Assembly: GCA_014904845.1 (NCBI GenBank)
Contig: MU119214.1
Coordinates: 1-64,000 of the forward strand
Length of the DNA: 64,000 nt
Reading direction: 5' to 3'
From: Acephala macrosclerotiorum
Lineage: Eukaryota > Ascomycota > Leotiomycetes > Helotiales > Mollisiaceae
Position numbers and translations under genes: made by a program. The notes under the pieces were generated by a model. The model was not told the DNA's origin. It made no database searches and saw nothing but the letters and a program-made list of their open reading frames with translations. How positions within the stretch are numbered: the first letter of the stretch is position 1; each line of letters opens with the position of its first letter. This document shows positions 50,118 to 63,270 of this stretch, one piece after another.

Positions 50118-50699
50118 GCACGACACTCCCTGCTCCCACACCAGCCGTGTCAGTCGAGCTTCCATCGCTCCAAACACACAGACTCGCGTGCATGGCACTG
50201 CGCCGCCGTATCATATTCTGGAATGTGAATAGTTCCTGGGATAAAATAAATAATATTTATGTACTCGATTCACGACTGCCGTATTTCAAGCTCGGCTGCC
50301 CTCACGCCGCCCCAGTCAGGTCGCTAACAAGTCCCGTCCTCGAGACTGGTCCTCTGTGCCCCCCTGTCTGCCATCACCAGTCCAGTCCCTCGACCGTACC
50401 GTTGCCCTCTCCACCTTCGCAGCCCTCCCCCTAGTCTCGCAGCGGCCCTCCATCCAGCCCCCCCCGGCCCTTTTCTAGTCAGTAACATCCATACCCTGCT
50501 TGTCGTCGCCCTCCCCTGGCAGTCCACCTGGTCCCTGATCAGCCCAATGGTATACTGCGCTGCGCCTACCTTACGTCGTGAACGGCTAATGTGGAATATC
50601 TGGGGATTAAGCTCAAGACGGTTTAGACGCTCTGGATACATACCCTCCTAGGGTAATGCTGATGTACCTCCCATGCTACTTCTCCCCTGCTCTCCTAGT

Positions 50700-52093
50700 T
50701 GCTTCGCTTGATAGCAGGCACGACGTCTTGTACCTGATTGACCATTCGAGCTTTGCGCGATGTGTGGGGCTGCTCTCCACTCGTTATTTACTGTACTGAG
50801 GTACAAAAATCGACTCTCAGACACGGACGTCCACTACGCCTCCAGAATCCTAGAACTCGGCCTTCAAAATCACATATAGGGTCCCTCCAAACTCTATCGG
50901 AGCTGCCTTTCTCTTTCGTCCAGTCCAGCACCCAAACCAATTCGATATCATCTCCTTCTGCGAGTCAGGAAACTTTCCCATTCTCCATTCTGAGCTAGAT
51001 TTGTCAATTGCCCTCCGCCGCTGCAACGTCTATAAAGAAAGAAAAACAGACAAACAGACAGACAGATATCACTTGCATCAGACTAATCCTGCTTGTCTTC
51101 TGTCAAGGCGTAGTCGACGCCAGACCAGGAGCGCGCCGTTACAGCTGCGAATTTCCCCACTTGGAAAAGAAGACTAGACTGTCTATATTCCCTGGGCCAT
51201 ATCATCGGCCATCCTCCTGCCAGAATCTGATCACTTCAACGTCCTTGCGCTCAGAGGTTTGGTGATCACTCCAGCCACTGATTGCCCACGAACATCCTAA
51301 TTCAAGAATGGTCCCTGTTTCGGAAACCTAATACACACAGGTCAATCCAGGTCTTGGACGTCGAAACAAGCAGACCACCTAGTAGTCCCCACCCCTCAGG
51401 CTTGCGATTTCCAGCTAGCTGCCACGCTTCCTCTGCCGAAAACCTTTCTTTCTTTTCCGTCGACCACCGTTCCTATAGCCACTCGCAACAGCCGGAGTCC
51501 AGAGGGCTAGACTTAGTCAGAGGCAATTTCGACAACGTCCTCGACCAGTATCTTTGTTGCTCGTGCGCCGCCAAACCCTATTGGAGTAGCATCCCGGGAC
51601 CCTCCACTTACAAGCAAGAACCTCAAGAGTATGTAAACGTCTGCTTCCCCTCACATCTTACGGCCCCCCCATTCAGACAGGACCCTGACTTCCTCAGATC
51701 ATCTGTTCGACGACGTCTTGGCTTGGACCGTCTACATCACCTCAACAGCATTCAATATCAGTCGTTCGAAGCACCATTCACTACCAGCTTCCACCAACAG
51801 CACTTGCGCTGGACGCTTCTATTCCTCAGGATATAATCACCACCAAGCCGATTCGCGGGGGCAATTGGTTTCGGTGCATCTAGGAAACTTCCAATCTCGA
51901 CTCAGACCACCACTCTCTTCCACCGTGGGCTCCTCAGAACACCCTTCTTGCTTCCACTAGGACATAGACAGCTTGGATTCTAGACCACGTACTCTCTCAT
52001 TCAGACCCGATATCTAGTTCAGAAATCAGAAATTCTATCTTCCCAAAAGAACATATCGAACCTTTAGCCCAGAGCTAGAGCAACAGGAACGAA
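50700..52093 (+). promoter_or_regulatory. Pyrimidine-rich promoter/leader of the C2H2 gene
   Basis: The 1.4 kb before the zinc-finger ATG is rich in C/T and CAAC-type sequence with few G runs, as in long fungal 5' leaders. If transcribed from far upstream it contains short upstream frames; for example, ATG 51308 opens eight codons including the stop. No transcription start can be placed from sequence alone. Confidence 0.35.
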
Positions 52094-53529
<1,436 letters not shown>

Positions 53530-54755
53530 CCGTCTTTTAATCCAGTAATTTCTCGATAATTGTTTCGTATCCATCTGGTCGACTACCAACATTTTCTTGC
53601 CTCGCAATTTTCAGCGAGTTGTGTACCATTAAACGGCAGCTTATACCCAAGGGACGGGATCAACAGCACCATCGTCTTCTAAAAACCTTCACCGAAAAAG
53701 AAAAAAACATCAAGCAAAAAGGCGTTCTTTTCGGACCTCGAATTCCGCTGTAATTCCTCACGACGATTTACGATCGCATATATCACCACAAAATACCCGA
53801 CACGCAGCCGATACGATTCGACGACGACACATACTCTTTACCATCATCATTCTTAAGTCTAGTATTTTGAGAGCCGATACGCCCTCACAGGGTCTAGGGC
53901 GGCTTTTTGAAACTTCACTTCGTCGCGCAATTGCTTTTACCGTTCATTCTTTCATTTGTTCAAAGTTCGCGGTCTCTGGTTTTCCTTCATCTGATTGGTA
54001 TTCAAATATATCGATGTAATTTGATGCTTGAGAAGCATGCACGCAGTAATGAAGGCGCCTTACGGGGTCATGAGAAGACGAGAAATTTTCGTTTTTGTAT
54101 TGTGTACGCCTGCATTGGGAAGGGGTTTATTGGTGCACGATGTCGATTTTTCAACAACGGTGAGAGGGATGAGCACCATGTAAAAGTAGTTGCGATGGGA
54201 TGGATTGTTAATTGGGTTTATATAGGATTTGTATCTGTAGCAGAAATAAAAGCTAAATAAAAATTATCAATGTCCCTTTAATTGTGAGACTTTCCCCAGG
54301 TTTGGAGCTGCACAAGGTGAGCATATGAGGAGGTCAATTGCTCCATTGTGTCGTTGCTGCACTTCGATTCAGTGTTTTCAAAAGTACCAGCATATCAGGG
54401 ACGTTTGTTGCTATTCTCTTCGGCACTTCATGGAAATAGCCTTTGACAATGGTACCAAAAACCACGTTTACCGGCCCCCGTCTCTTGAGGAGGCAAATGG
54501 CGCCTTTCCAGTTGTGATCTAGTCACACCCTTAACCCCGATGCTCCGACCTCCGGATCAAAGAATCATCTGGTTCTTGCCTCCCGAGTCAGTCTGGCACC
54601 ATCAACAACGACAATTTTCTTGTCGCCACGCCACGGTCATTATCAACATTCCTTACTGTATTTTCTATTCCGCAGTGTTAACAGAGGATTACCCTCCGGA
54701 TTGTCCCAGACGTTGTGGGTGAATGGATGGGCGTTGAAGGAGACCATCGTTGACC
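53530..54755. other. 3' flank of the C2H2 gene and promoter of YME1
   Basis: No gene is supported. AATAAA polyadenylation-type signals occur at 54245-54250 and 54256-54261, about 0.7 kb after the zinc-finger stop, which suggests a long 3'UTR. A 117-codon frame at 53907-54260 lies inside that presumed UTR and has no motif. The last 450 bases should hold the YME1 promoter. Confidence 0.45.
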
Positions 54756-57416
54756 ATGGCTTTCCAAACCTCCATACTACCTGTAAGACCCCTTAATCGC
54801 ATCTGCAAATGTAGATCTGCCATCTTCCTGATACTAATCGGACATCAATAGGGAATGGCAGCCGCCACGTCTGAATTATGGCCCTCAATTTCAAATGCGA
54901 TGGCTACACCGTGGAGGGTCGTCGGGAGCAGTGCGCCGCAGTCAAAGTCAAGAAGTGTTCAGCAGAGACCTTTGACCCATAACGCTCCTGCTACTGCTCC
55001 TCGGACGTCTGTACGTTATGTATTCCCTCCGAGTTCTGTTCCAGCATGCTGATGTTTTCCGTAGGCATCCAGAATCGAGATCCCAGAGTGCTTGCGTGAC
55101 CTGCAACCTTCCTTTGCCTCGCATCTCACTCCTCGAAATGTACCCCAAACGCCGTTCAACATTCGAGACACATTTGCAGCGATGCCAAAGAGTACTCTCA
55201 ATGCTGCGAATTCCATTGCCCGGCGTGCATGGCTTGGCCCCCAAAGCCGGATGATGTCGACAATGATGCGATCACAGTTCATCAAGGCAGACGCCACACC
55301 TTCGATAGTCTCTGCAATTCAACGAAGAACGCTATTTGGAACTTCTACGTCTAGAAGCATCCTGGCACATTTGGAGGAGACTGCGAACAAGAACCCGAAC
55401 AGCGCCACTTCTCAGTATGCATTCTATCAAGCCTTGATTCGAGCCAACATGCCTGCCATCATCGTCGAGAGATACCAAACCGGTCAATTTGCTTCGAATC
55501 AAGCATGCGAGAATCTATATCATCGAGCTCTAGGCACTCTTGGCCAAGGTGAGGGGAATAATGCTCTGCCTCAAAGTCAATTCGGTGGCGCACCGCAACA
55601 ACAAGGCAATCTCAGCAATGCACAACTCCAAGCCATTGGACAAGCTGTTGCGGCTTCGTCTCGTGGTGGCAATGTTGCTGTTTCTCGTGGACCTGCCGGT
55701 ACTGGTGCAAAGGACTCTCCCCTCCATGTGGTTGTTGAAGAGACGATCGGAGGCTCAATCTTTAAATGGGTCAAATTTATCTTCTGGTTCGGTCTAATTA
55801 CATACCTCAGCTTGGTCGTGGTTGCTATGGTTATTGAAACGTTCCAAACGTTTAGGAAAGTCGGCGGCAAAGCTGAGAACGAAGCCAAGGCAGAGCATCA
55901 GAACGTTCGATTCTCTGACGTTCACGGATGTGATGAAGCCAAGGAAGAACTCCAAGAGCTTGTTGACTTCTTGAAGAACCCTGACAAGTTTAACACTCTT
56001 GGTGGTAAGCTGCCAAAGGGTGTCCTGCTCGTCGGGCCTCCAGGAACCGGAAAGACTTTGTTGGCCAGAGCCGTTGCTGGTGAAGCTGGTGTCCCGTTCT
56101 TCTTCATGTCTGGATCTGAATTCGATGAGGTCTACGTCGGTGTTGGTGCAAAGCGTGTCCGCGAGCTCTTCGGTGCTGCCAAGGCAAAGTCTCCAGCTAT
56201 TGTTTTCATTGATGAACTCGACGCTATAGGAGGCAAGCGAAATGCTCGAGATGCTGCCTATGTCAAGCAAACTCTTAACCAACTTCTCACAGAACTGGAC
56301 GGATTTGAGCAGAACAGTGGTGTTATCATCTTAGCTGCAACTAACTTCCCGGAAATGCTCGACAAGGCTCTTACCCGGCCTGGACGATTCGATCGCAATG
56401 TCGTGGTTGGCTTACCGGATGTTCGTGGTCGTTTGGCAATTCTCCAACATCACATGAAGAAGATCATCGCGTCTAATGATGTCAGTCTCGAGGCACTTGC
56501 ACAAGGAACACCTGGCTTTTCTGGAGCAGAATTAGAGAACATCATCAACCAGGCTGCGGTGCATGCCAGCAAAGCCAAGGCACAAGCCGTTTCAATGTTG
56601 GATTTCGAGTGGGCTAAGGACAAGGTCATGATGGGCGCTGAGAAGAAGAGCATGGTCATCACTCAACAAGAAAAGGTCATGACCGCTTATCATGAAGCTG
56701 GACACGCTCTCGTGATCATGTTCACCCCTGGGACAGACGCCTTGCACAAGATTACGATTATGCCTCGTGGTGGAGCTCTTGGCATCACCTTCCACTTACC
56801 TGAAATGGACAAGTATTCGAAGGGAATGAATGAATACCATGCAGAGATTGACATCTGCTTGGGAGGCAAGGTTGCTGAAGAACTCATCTATGGACCAGAG
56901 AAGGTGACCAGTGGTTGCGCATCTGTATGTATAAATTCCTTTTCTGCCATTTGACAATACTGATTCACTTTACAGGATCTTCAACACGCAACTCAAGTTG
57001 CCTATGCCATGGTCACAAGAATGGGGATGTCTGATAAGTTAGGCAATGTTGATCTCGCCTCGAACTACGAGAACCTGTCAATGGGCACAAAAGAACTCAT
57101 TGAATCAGAAGTTCGCCGATTCATAGAGGAGAGCCGTCAACGAGTTACTACACTGCTCACGAGCAAGCGCAAGGAACTTGAGCTTCTTTCAAAGGCTTTA
57201 ATTGACTACGAAACGCTGAACAAGGAGGAGGCGTATAAGGTGATCAAGGGTGAGAAGCTAGAAGGTAGGCCAATCATGCCTTCAGGTAGCATCAAAGTGC
57301 CAACGATAGGATTGGGAGGTCACATACCGGATCTACCACAGATTCCGGGAACTCCGTCGCCGGATTCAGGTTCAAAGGAACCACCTAGTGGAGGAGCGGT
57401 TGCAAAGGAGCGGTAG
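54756..57416 (+). CDS. YME1: Mitochondrial i-AAA protease
   Basis: Four exons (54756-54782, 54852-55010, 55065-56924, 56976-57416) give 828 residues. The first exon codes only nine residues, but its GTAAGA donor and the in-phase joins to [12 protein letters not shown] make it the likely start. The N-terminus is Arg/Ser-rich, as in mitochondrial targeting sequences. There is one membrane helix (about 299-320), then an AAA+ module: Walker A GPPGTGKT (386-393), Walker B VFIDELD (442-448) and a second-region-of-homology arginine stretch TRPGRFD. The pore-loop segment FDEVYVG is of i-AAA type rather than m-AAA. The zinc protease site is HEAGH (605-609), with the third ligand Asp expected at residue 683 (SDLQHAT). 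A homohexamer would act on the intermembrane-space side, degrading unassembled inner-membrane proteins. The C-terminal 45 residues are Pro/Gly-rich. Confidence 0.95.
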
Positions 57417-57996
57417 TGTGATTGGAAGAAGTGAAGGAAGGAAACTCACAGCTCATGGGTGGCGTTCAGGCAAATGAGTATTTCACAAATAGGGGTGAAA
57501 ATCGTGTGTTATTACCTAGGTCTAAGGGGACTGCTTTAGCATACTTTCCTTTGTCAGAGGGGATGAAAAGAAGAGGAATTATAGCCTTTGGTCCATATAG
57601 GATGATAGCCACAGCGAAATGAAGCATGACAAGAAAGATTATTGGTTCGTCTCGGTCTTGGTGAACAACATTGAATGTGTCCTCAAGTTGCAGATTTCGT
57701 TCGAACGTTTTAGTGTGATGCATTTTACTTTCAGCAAGAATTAAACACACTTTGCACAACTCTCATAGCACAGGTGTGCTACACAGCCCTGACATTCATT
57801 GGGTTTCTTTTCGTCCCAAATTTGATGTCTTGCTTTCGTCCCACGCGGATTTCCTAATTGAGCTAGATATCATAGCACGTGATTTAGCTCAATGACGACC
57901 CGACCAAAGCTTGCTGCCTCGAGACATCAACAGCATCTCGACCTCAACTACGATCACCACTCATTCTCCGGCGCGGGCTGGGACAATCGCTTCATC
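57417..57996 (+). promoter_or_regulatory. Promoter region of the V-ATPase a-subunit gene, with CACGTG box
   Basis: Between the YME1 stop and the V-ATPase start. A palindromic CACGTG (E-box, bHLH-type site) lies at 57876-57881, 116 bases before the preferred ATG 57997 and 11 bases before an in-frame upstream ATG at 57892. Use as a binding site is inference. Confidence 0.35.
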
Positions 57997-60769
57997 ATGG
58001 TTCACCACCAAGATACCATGTTCCGCTCTGCGGACATGAGTATGGTGCAGTTGTACATTGCCAATGAAATCGGGAGGGAGATTGTGAATGCTTTGGGAGA
58101 GCTGGGGCAGATTCAATTTCGAGATGTGAGTTTTGCCAATTGATGGCTTGATGAGGAAACGGATAGGTAGATATGGAAGTGGCTGGGATGTGAGTGCTGA
58201 TGATTTGAATAGCTTAATTCTGAGGTTACGGCTTTTCAGAGGACGTTTACGCAGGAGATTAGACGTCTGGATAATGTTGAGAGACAGCTGCGTAGGTCTT
58301 CATCTATCTTGATAAGGTATATCGAAGGGGCTGATGAAAAGGACAGGATACTTCTACTCGCAGATGGAGAAAGCTGGAATTCCTCTCCGAAAGATAGATC
58401 TCGACGTCGAGACCCTAGCCGCTCCCTCCGCCTCCGAAATCGATGAGCTCGCCGACCGCTCTCAAAGCCTCGAACAACGAGTCGCATCCCTAAACGACAG
58501 TTACGAAACGTTGAAGAAGCGTGAGGTCGAATTGACGGAATGGAGATGGGTGCTTAGGGAGGCTGGGGGCTTCTTTGATAGAGCTCATGGAAATGTGGAG
58601 GATATTCGAGCTTCGACTGATAACGATGATGCGCCGCTGCTGCAAGACGTGGAGTCTCATGCTCAAGGCCAAAATGGAGATGCTGAGCGCTCGTTCTCTG
58701 GCATGAATATTGGGTTTGTGGCGGGTGTTATTCCCAGAGAGAGGGTTGCAGCTTTCGAGAGAATTTTGTGGCGAACGCTGAGAGGAAATCTTTATATGAA
58801 TCAGTCTGAGATTCCGGAACCCTTGATTGATCCTACGAATAATGAGGCCGTTAACAAGAATGTTTTCGTCATCTTTGCGCATGGAAAGGAGCTCATTGCT
58901 AAGATTCGAAAGATTTCGGAGTCCTTGGGAGCTGATCTTTACAGCGTGGATGAGAATAGCGATCTTCGTCGGGATCAGATTCACGAAGTCAATACTCGCC
59001 TGGGAGATTTGGGCAATGTTCTACGAAACACGAAGACGACTCTTGATGCTGAGCTCACTCAAATCGCTCAGAGCTTGGCTGCTTGGATGGTTGTTATCAA
59101 GAAGGAGAAGGCTGTTTACCAGACGCTCAATCTCTTTTCCTACGATCATGCTCGGAAGACTTTGATTGCTGAGGCTTGGTGCCCAACTAATTCGCTGCCT
59201 CTCATCAAGTCCACCCTCCACGATGTCAACAACCGGGCTGGACTTTCAGTTCCTTCTATCATCAACGAGATCAAGACGAACAAGACCCCACCCACCTACC
59301 AGAAAACCAATAAGTTTACGGAGGGCTTCCAGACCATCATCAACGCTTACGGAACTGCCAAGTATCAGGAAGTCAACCCAGGTCTTCCCACCATTGTTAC
59401 CTTTCCGTTCCTCTTCGCTGTCATGTTTGGAGATTTCGGTCACGGCTTCCTGATGTTCTGTGCTGCTTCAGCTATGATCTACTGGGAAAAGCCCCTCAAG
59501 AAGGTCCGCGACGAATTGTTCTCCATGGCCTACTACGGACGATACATCATGTTGATGATGGGTATCTTCTCGATGTATACCGGTCTGATCTACAACGATG
59601 TGTTCTCCAAGTCTCTTTCGCCTTTCCCTAGCGCCTGGCAATGGGTAGTTCCGGAAGGATGGACAGATGGCCAAACACTTACGGCTGAACTGAAGGGTGA
59701 TTATCGGTATCCTTTTGGTCTCGACTGGATATGGCACGGCACTGAGAACGACCTCTTGTTCTCCAACTCGTACAAGATGAAGCTCAGTATCTTGATGGGT
59801 TGGTGCCATATGACATACTCATTATGTCTATCGTATATCAACGCCCGCCATTTCAAGACCCCTATCGATATTTGGGGCGTATTCGTCCCAGGAATGATTT
59901 TCTTCCAGGCTATTTTCGGTTACCTTGTTTTCACCATTGTTTACAAATGGTCCATCGACTGGTATGCTATCGGACAATCGCCACCTGGACTTCTTAACAT
60001 GTTGATTTACATGTTCCTGTCGCCCGGTACTGTCGAGGAGCCACTCTATTCCGGTCAAGCCGCGGTTCAAGTTTTCCTTGTCTTGATTGCCGTCGTCCAG
60101 GTCCCAATCCTACTGTTCCTGAAGCCGTTCTATCTCCGATGGGAGCATAACAAAGCCAGGGCACAGGGCTACAGAGGTATTGGTGAGACTTCCCGGGTCA
60201 GCGCTCTTGATGCCGACGACGACAGCAACACCCTGGATGGCAGGGCCAGCCTGGCAAGCGACGGCGAAGGAGTCGCCATGATCACGCAAGATATTGGAGA
60301 TGAGGAGCATGAAGAGTTCGAATTCAGCGAAGTCATGATCCATCAGGTCATTCATACGATTGGTATGTATATGTCGGCTGTTGAGGCATTTAAGATGCTA
60401 TACTAATTATCATCTCCAGAATTCTGCTTGAACTGCGTTTCACACACCGCTTCGTATTTGCGTTTGTGGGCCCTGTCCCTAGCGCATCAACAGCTTTCCG
60501 TTGTGCTTTGGACGATGACTTTGGCGATTGGTCTCGGAACCACGGGACCACTCGGTGTCATAATGATCGTTATCACGTTCTTTGCATGGTTCTTCCTTAC
60601 CATTGCCGTGTTGGTCGTGATGGAAGGTACCAGTGCTATGCTTCACTCGCTGCGTCTGCACTGGGTCGAGGCGATGAGCAAACATTTCATGGGCGATGGT
60701 ATACCTTTCGAGCCCTTTTCCTTTAAGCAGATGTTGGAGGATGACGAGCAGGCGGCAGAGATTTCCTAG
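57997..60769 (+). CDS. VPH1: V-type proton ATPase subunit a
   Basis: Four exons (57997-58125, 58213-58291, 58347-60362, 60420-60769) give 857 residues, the usual length. ATG 57997 gives [20 protein letters not shown], matching the family N-terminus; an in-frame ATG at 57892 would add 35 unusual residues. The cytosolic N-terminal half has FRD, then [26 protein letters not shown] and a coiled coil. The membrane half has [30 protein letters not shown] and, in the last exon, [18 protein letters not shown], with the essential proton-path Arg at 756 (Arg735 in yeast Vph1). It forms the Vo half-channels that let V-ATPase acidify the vacuole or Golgi. A single a-subunit gene is usual in filamentous fungi (vacuolar Vph1 versus Golgi Stv1 not separable here). 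Confidence 0.95.
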
Positions 60770-61442
60770 ACCGATCAAGAAAAGATCAGATTGTGCTAAG
60801 CTTTTTGATCGGCCCCCGATTGTCGACGTTCCGTCCCGTAGATTACTGTAGAATTAACAATTGTACTTCTGTATTAAGCAGCTAGCCCAAACATGGCCCA
60901 CACCATCCTTTGCTTCACCCACACATCTCTCATGCTACGCATTGGTGTGTGTATGGGATTCGAAGATATCATCCCCACGAGCTTTATCTCCACGATTGAT
61001 TCGCCTGCGCCCCGTATACGTAATGATGTCGCAGCCCGAAACTCAGCTTCTGTGGCTCCAATCAATGCAACGAGGCCGAGTTGAAACCTTGCTTTTAGCC
61101 TGCGTGGGCCTTTGCCGCAAGGCTTATCGATTAGCATTGCACTGCAGAGAGCGAGATTTTCTTCACCGCTAAAGGGCGGGGCAGCAACAGCGCCTATGCG
61201 ATTTTGTCCAAGGCGAGCGTGCTCGATATCTCCACACTTTTCTTCTTTGCCACTTCCCCCCCTCAAAAGAGCTGCAAGTCCCCCCCTTCGTAAGCTCTCT
61301 GTTCTTGTGCTCATTTGTTGAAGAGACTGCGGGCTGTCTCACTGCTTATTCGGAACCATACGATTCTTTGAAAGGGAATTGAGGGGTCCTTTTTGAGTTT
61401 TATCGATTTGTCTATATATTGAGAGAGGGAAAGAAGGTCAAG
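60770..61442. other. Intergenic region between V-ATPase and aminotransferase genes
   Basis: Contains the V-ATPase 3' flank and the aminotransferase promoter and leader. A 146-codon leftward frame (61314-60874) has no motif and is not called. Confidence 0.45.
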
Positions 61443-63270
61443 ATGTCGTTCAAAAATCGCCAGTTCTCGATGAATAGGTCTACGGGATCCCCGAGGTTGT
61501 CGACGAAGATTCAGAGGAGGTTTAGTACGCATGATCCGAATGCTAATGGTGAGTTGTGTTGTTTTCTTGTTGTTGGTTGTTGATGTGGGGGGCTTTTCTT
61601 AATGTACGACAAGCGGAGAGCTGCAGAATTGGGTTCTGGCAAGCAGAGAATTGGCTGCAGATACAGGCATTCATCGCAGAACATTCTGCGACTTCACTTT
61701 AAATCTGCGGGGGCTTCGCAGATCTCCAATACCTCCCAGCAGTGTCCAAGTACTAACCATTCCACAGAAACCAACTCGAAGATCCATCGTCAATTCCGAA
61801 ATGCTCACGAAGGACAGAAAACCCATGCTGGCCTAGACCCCACTCGAGCCTCAACCGGAGTCATCTGGTGTACCGAACGAGCCTACGAACATGGCTTCCT
61901 CGAGAACCCAGACGAGTGGGCAAACCTAGGTCAAGGAGCCCCCGAAGTCGACGATGAAATCGAAGGTTCTTTCCACCGTCCCACCGAGATTGATATCACA
62001 ATGGCAGGCAGAGAGTATGGTCCTACTGCTGGTATCAAGGGTCTGCGAGCTGCTGTCGCCAACCTTTACAATGTCCATCACAGACAAGGAAAAGCGAGCC
62101 AGTATTCTTGGGAGAATGTCTGTATTGTTCCTGGTGGACGAGCGGGGTTGATCCGTATCGCTGCGGTGTTGAACAATGCGTATCTGGGATTCTTTATTCC
62201 TGATTATACGGCGTACAATGAGATGTTGTCGTTGTTCAAGAATGTAAGTCGGATATGATGCGGGGTAGTGTGCCAAGCTGCCATCATTGCATGAAGTTCT
62301 TGGCAGGGCTTCAGCTAATGATTACTCTTCCAGTTCGCTGCCATCCCTTCTCCATTGTCGGAGGAAGATGGATATCATATCCATCCCGACAAGATCGCTG
62401 AGGAGATTGCCAGAGGAACAAGTGTCATCTTGACTTCGAACCCTCGTAATCCTACCGGAAAGGTTGTCAAGAACCCCGAGTTGGCTGAGATTCAGAACCT
62501 CTGCCGTGACAGAGCTACATTGATCATGGATGAGTTCTATGGCGGGTATAACTATACCAGCAACTGTGATGGAACCACTATCTCCTCTGCCGAGAACATC
62601 GAGGATGTTGATGAGGACGATGTCTTGATCATTGATGGTCTTACTAAGCGATTCAGACTTCCTGGCTGGAGAATTGCGTGGATTATTGGTCCCAAGGAAT
62701 TCATCAAGGCTATTGGATCTTGTGGTTCCTACCTTGATGGAGGTGCCAATGTGCCGTTCCAAGAGGCTGCCATCCCTATGCTCGAACCTGACAGGGTTCT
62801 CAAGGAAATGCAAGCCATTCAACGCCACTTCAAGGTACACCATCCTATCATGCTCCCATCAGCACCACTAACAAAATTTATAGGACAAGCGCGATTACGT
62901 AGTCAAACGCCTCCGAGAAATGGGCTTCGTAATCAAAACTGTCCCCGACTCCACCTTCTACCTCTGGCTCGACCTCGAGGGTCTCCCAGACGCCATCTCC
63001 GACGGACTGAACTTCTTCCAGGCCTGTCTTGAAGAAAAAGTCATCGTCGTCCCCGGAATCTTCTTCGACTTGAACCCCAGCAAGCGCAGAGATCTGTTCG
63101 ATTCTCCTTGCCATCATTTCGTCAGATTTTCTTATGGACCGAAGATGGACACACTTAAGATGGGTTTGGATGGTATTGAGAGGGTGGTGAAGAAGTTTAA
63201 GAAGGGAGGTAAGTTTCAGCAGAGCCACAAGAGAGGTGACAGTGTGGATGAGGTTGCGGTGGAGGAGTAG
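61443..63270 (+). CDS. Class I/II (fold type I) PLP-dependent aminotransferase
   Basis: Four exons (61443-61548, 61768-62243, 62334-62834, 62884-63270) give 489 residues. The first intron, 219 bp, is the longest I placed in a coding region here and has a perfect TACTAAC branch site. The first exon is basic and Ser-rich with RRFSTHDPN, so a mitochondrial presequence is possible. PLP-fold elements: REYGPTAGIKGLRAAVANLYN, VPGGRAG near the phosphate pocket, SNPRNPTGK, the IMDEFYGGY Asp (about 260) that holds the pyridine nitrogen, and the Schiff-base Lys at about 299 in GLTKRFRLPGWRIAW with the phosphate-binding Arg307. The C-terminal FVRFSYG carries the expected carboxylate-binding Arg. The substrate cannot be fixed; aspartate/aromatic-type amino acids are the family default. 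Confidence 0.9.

Larger units (their letters stand above)
32243..52093. other. About 20 kb gene-poor interval
   Basis: No gene can be supported across almost 20 kb, while the rest of the window has a gene every 2-4 kb. The longest frames (35596-35129, 36734-36273, 42488-41919, 43177-43743, 46463-45996) are 153-189 codons. They overlap on opposite strands and carry no recognised motifs. Base composition does not look AT-rich, so it does not resemble a RIP-mutated repeat block. Small features include tandem GGGATGA/C units (about 48470-48505), a CA run near 48380, GGC/GGT triplet tracts near 50010-50060 and CAGA units near 51048-51066. The right end is the leader of the C2H2 gene. A candidate small spliced gene at 40.5 kb is listed separately. 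Confidence 0.6.

Noticed and set aside
53907..54260. 117-codon + strand frame after the C2H2 gene
   Set aside because: Lies in the probable 3'UTR and ends beside AATAAA signals; no motif.
60874..61314. 146-codon - strand frame between V-ATPase and aminotransferase
   Set aside because: No motif, no splice partner, and it lies in presumed UTR/promoter.
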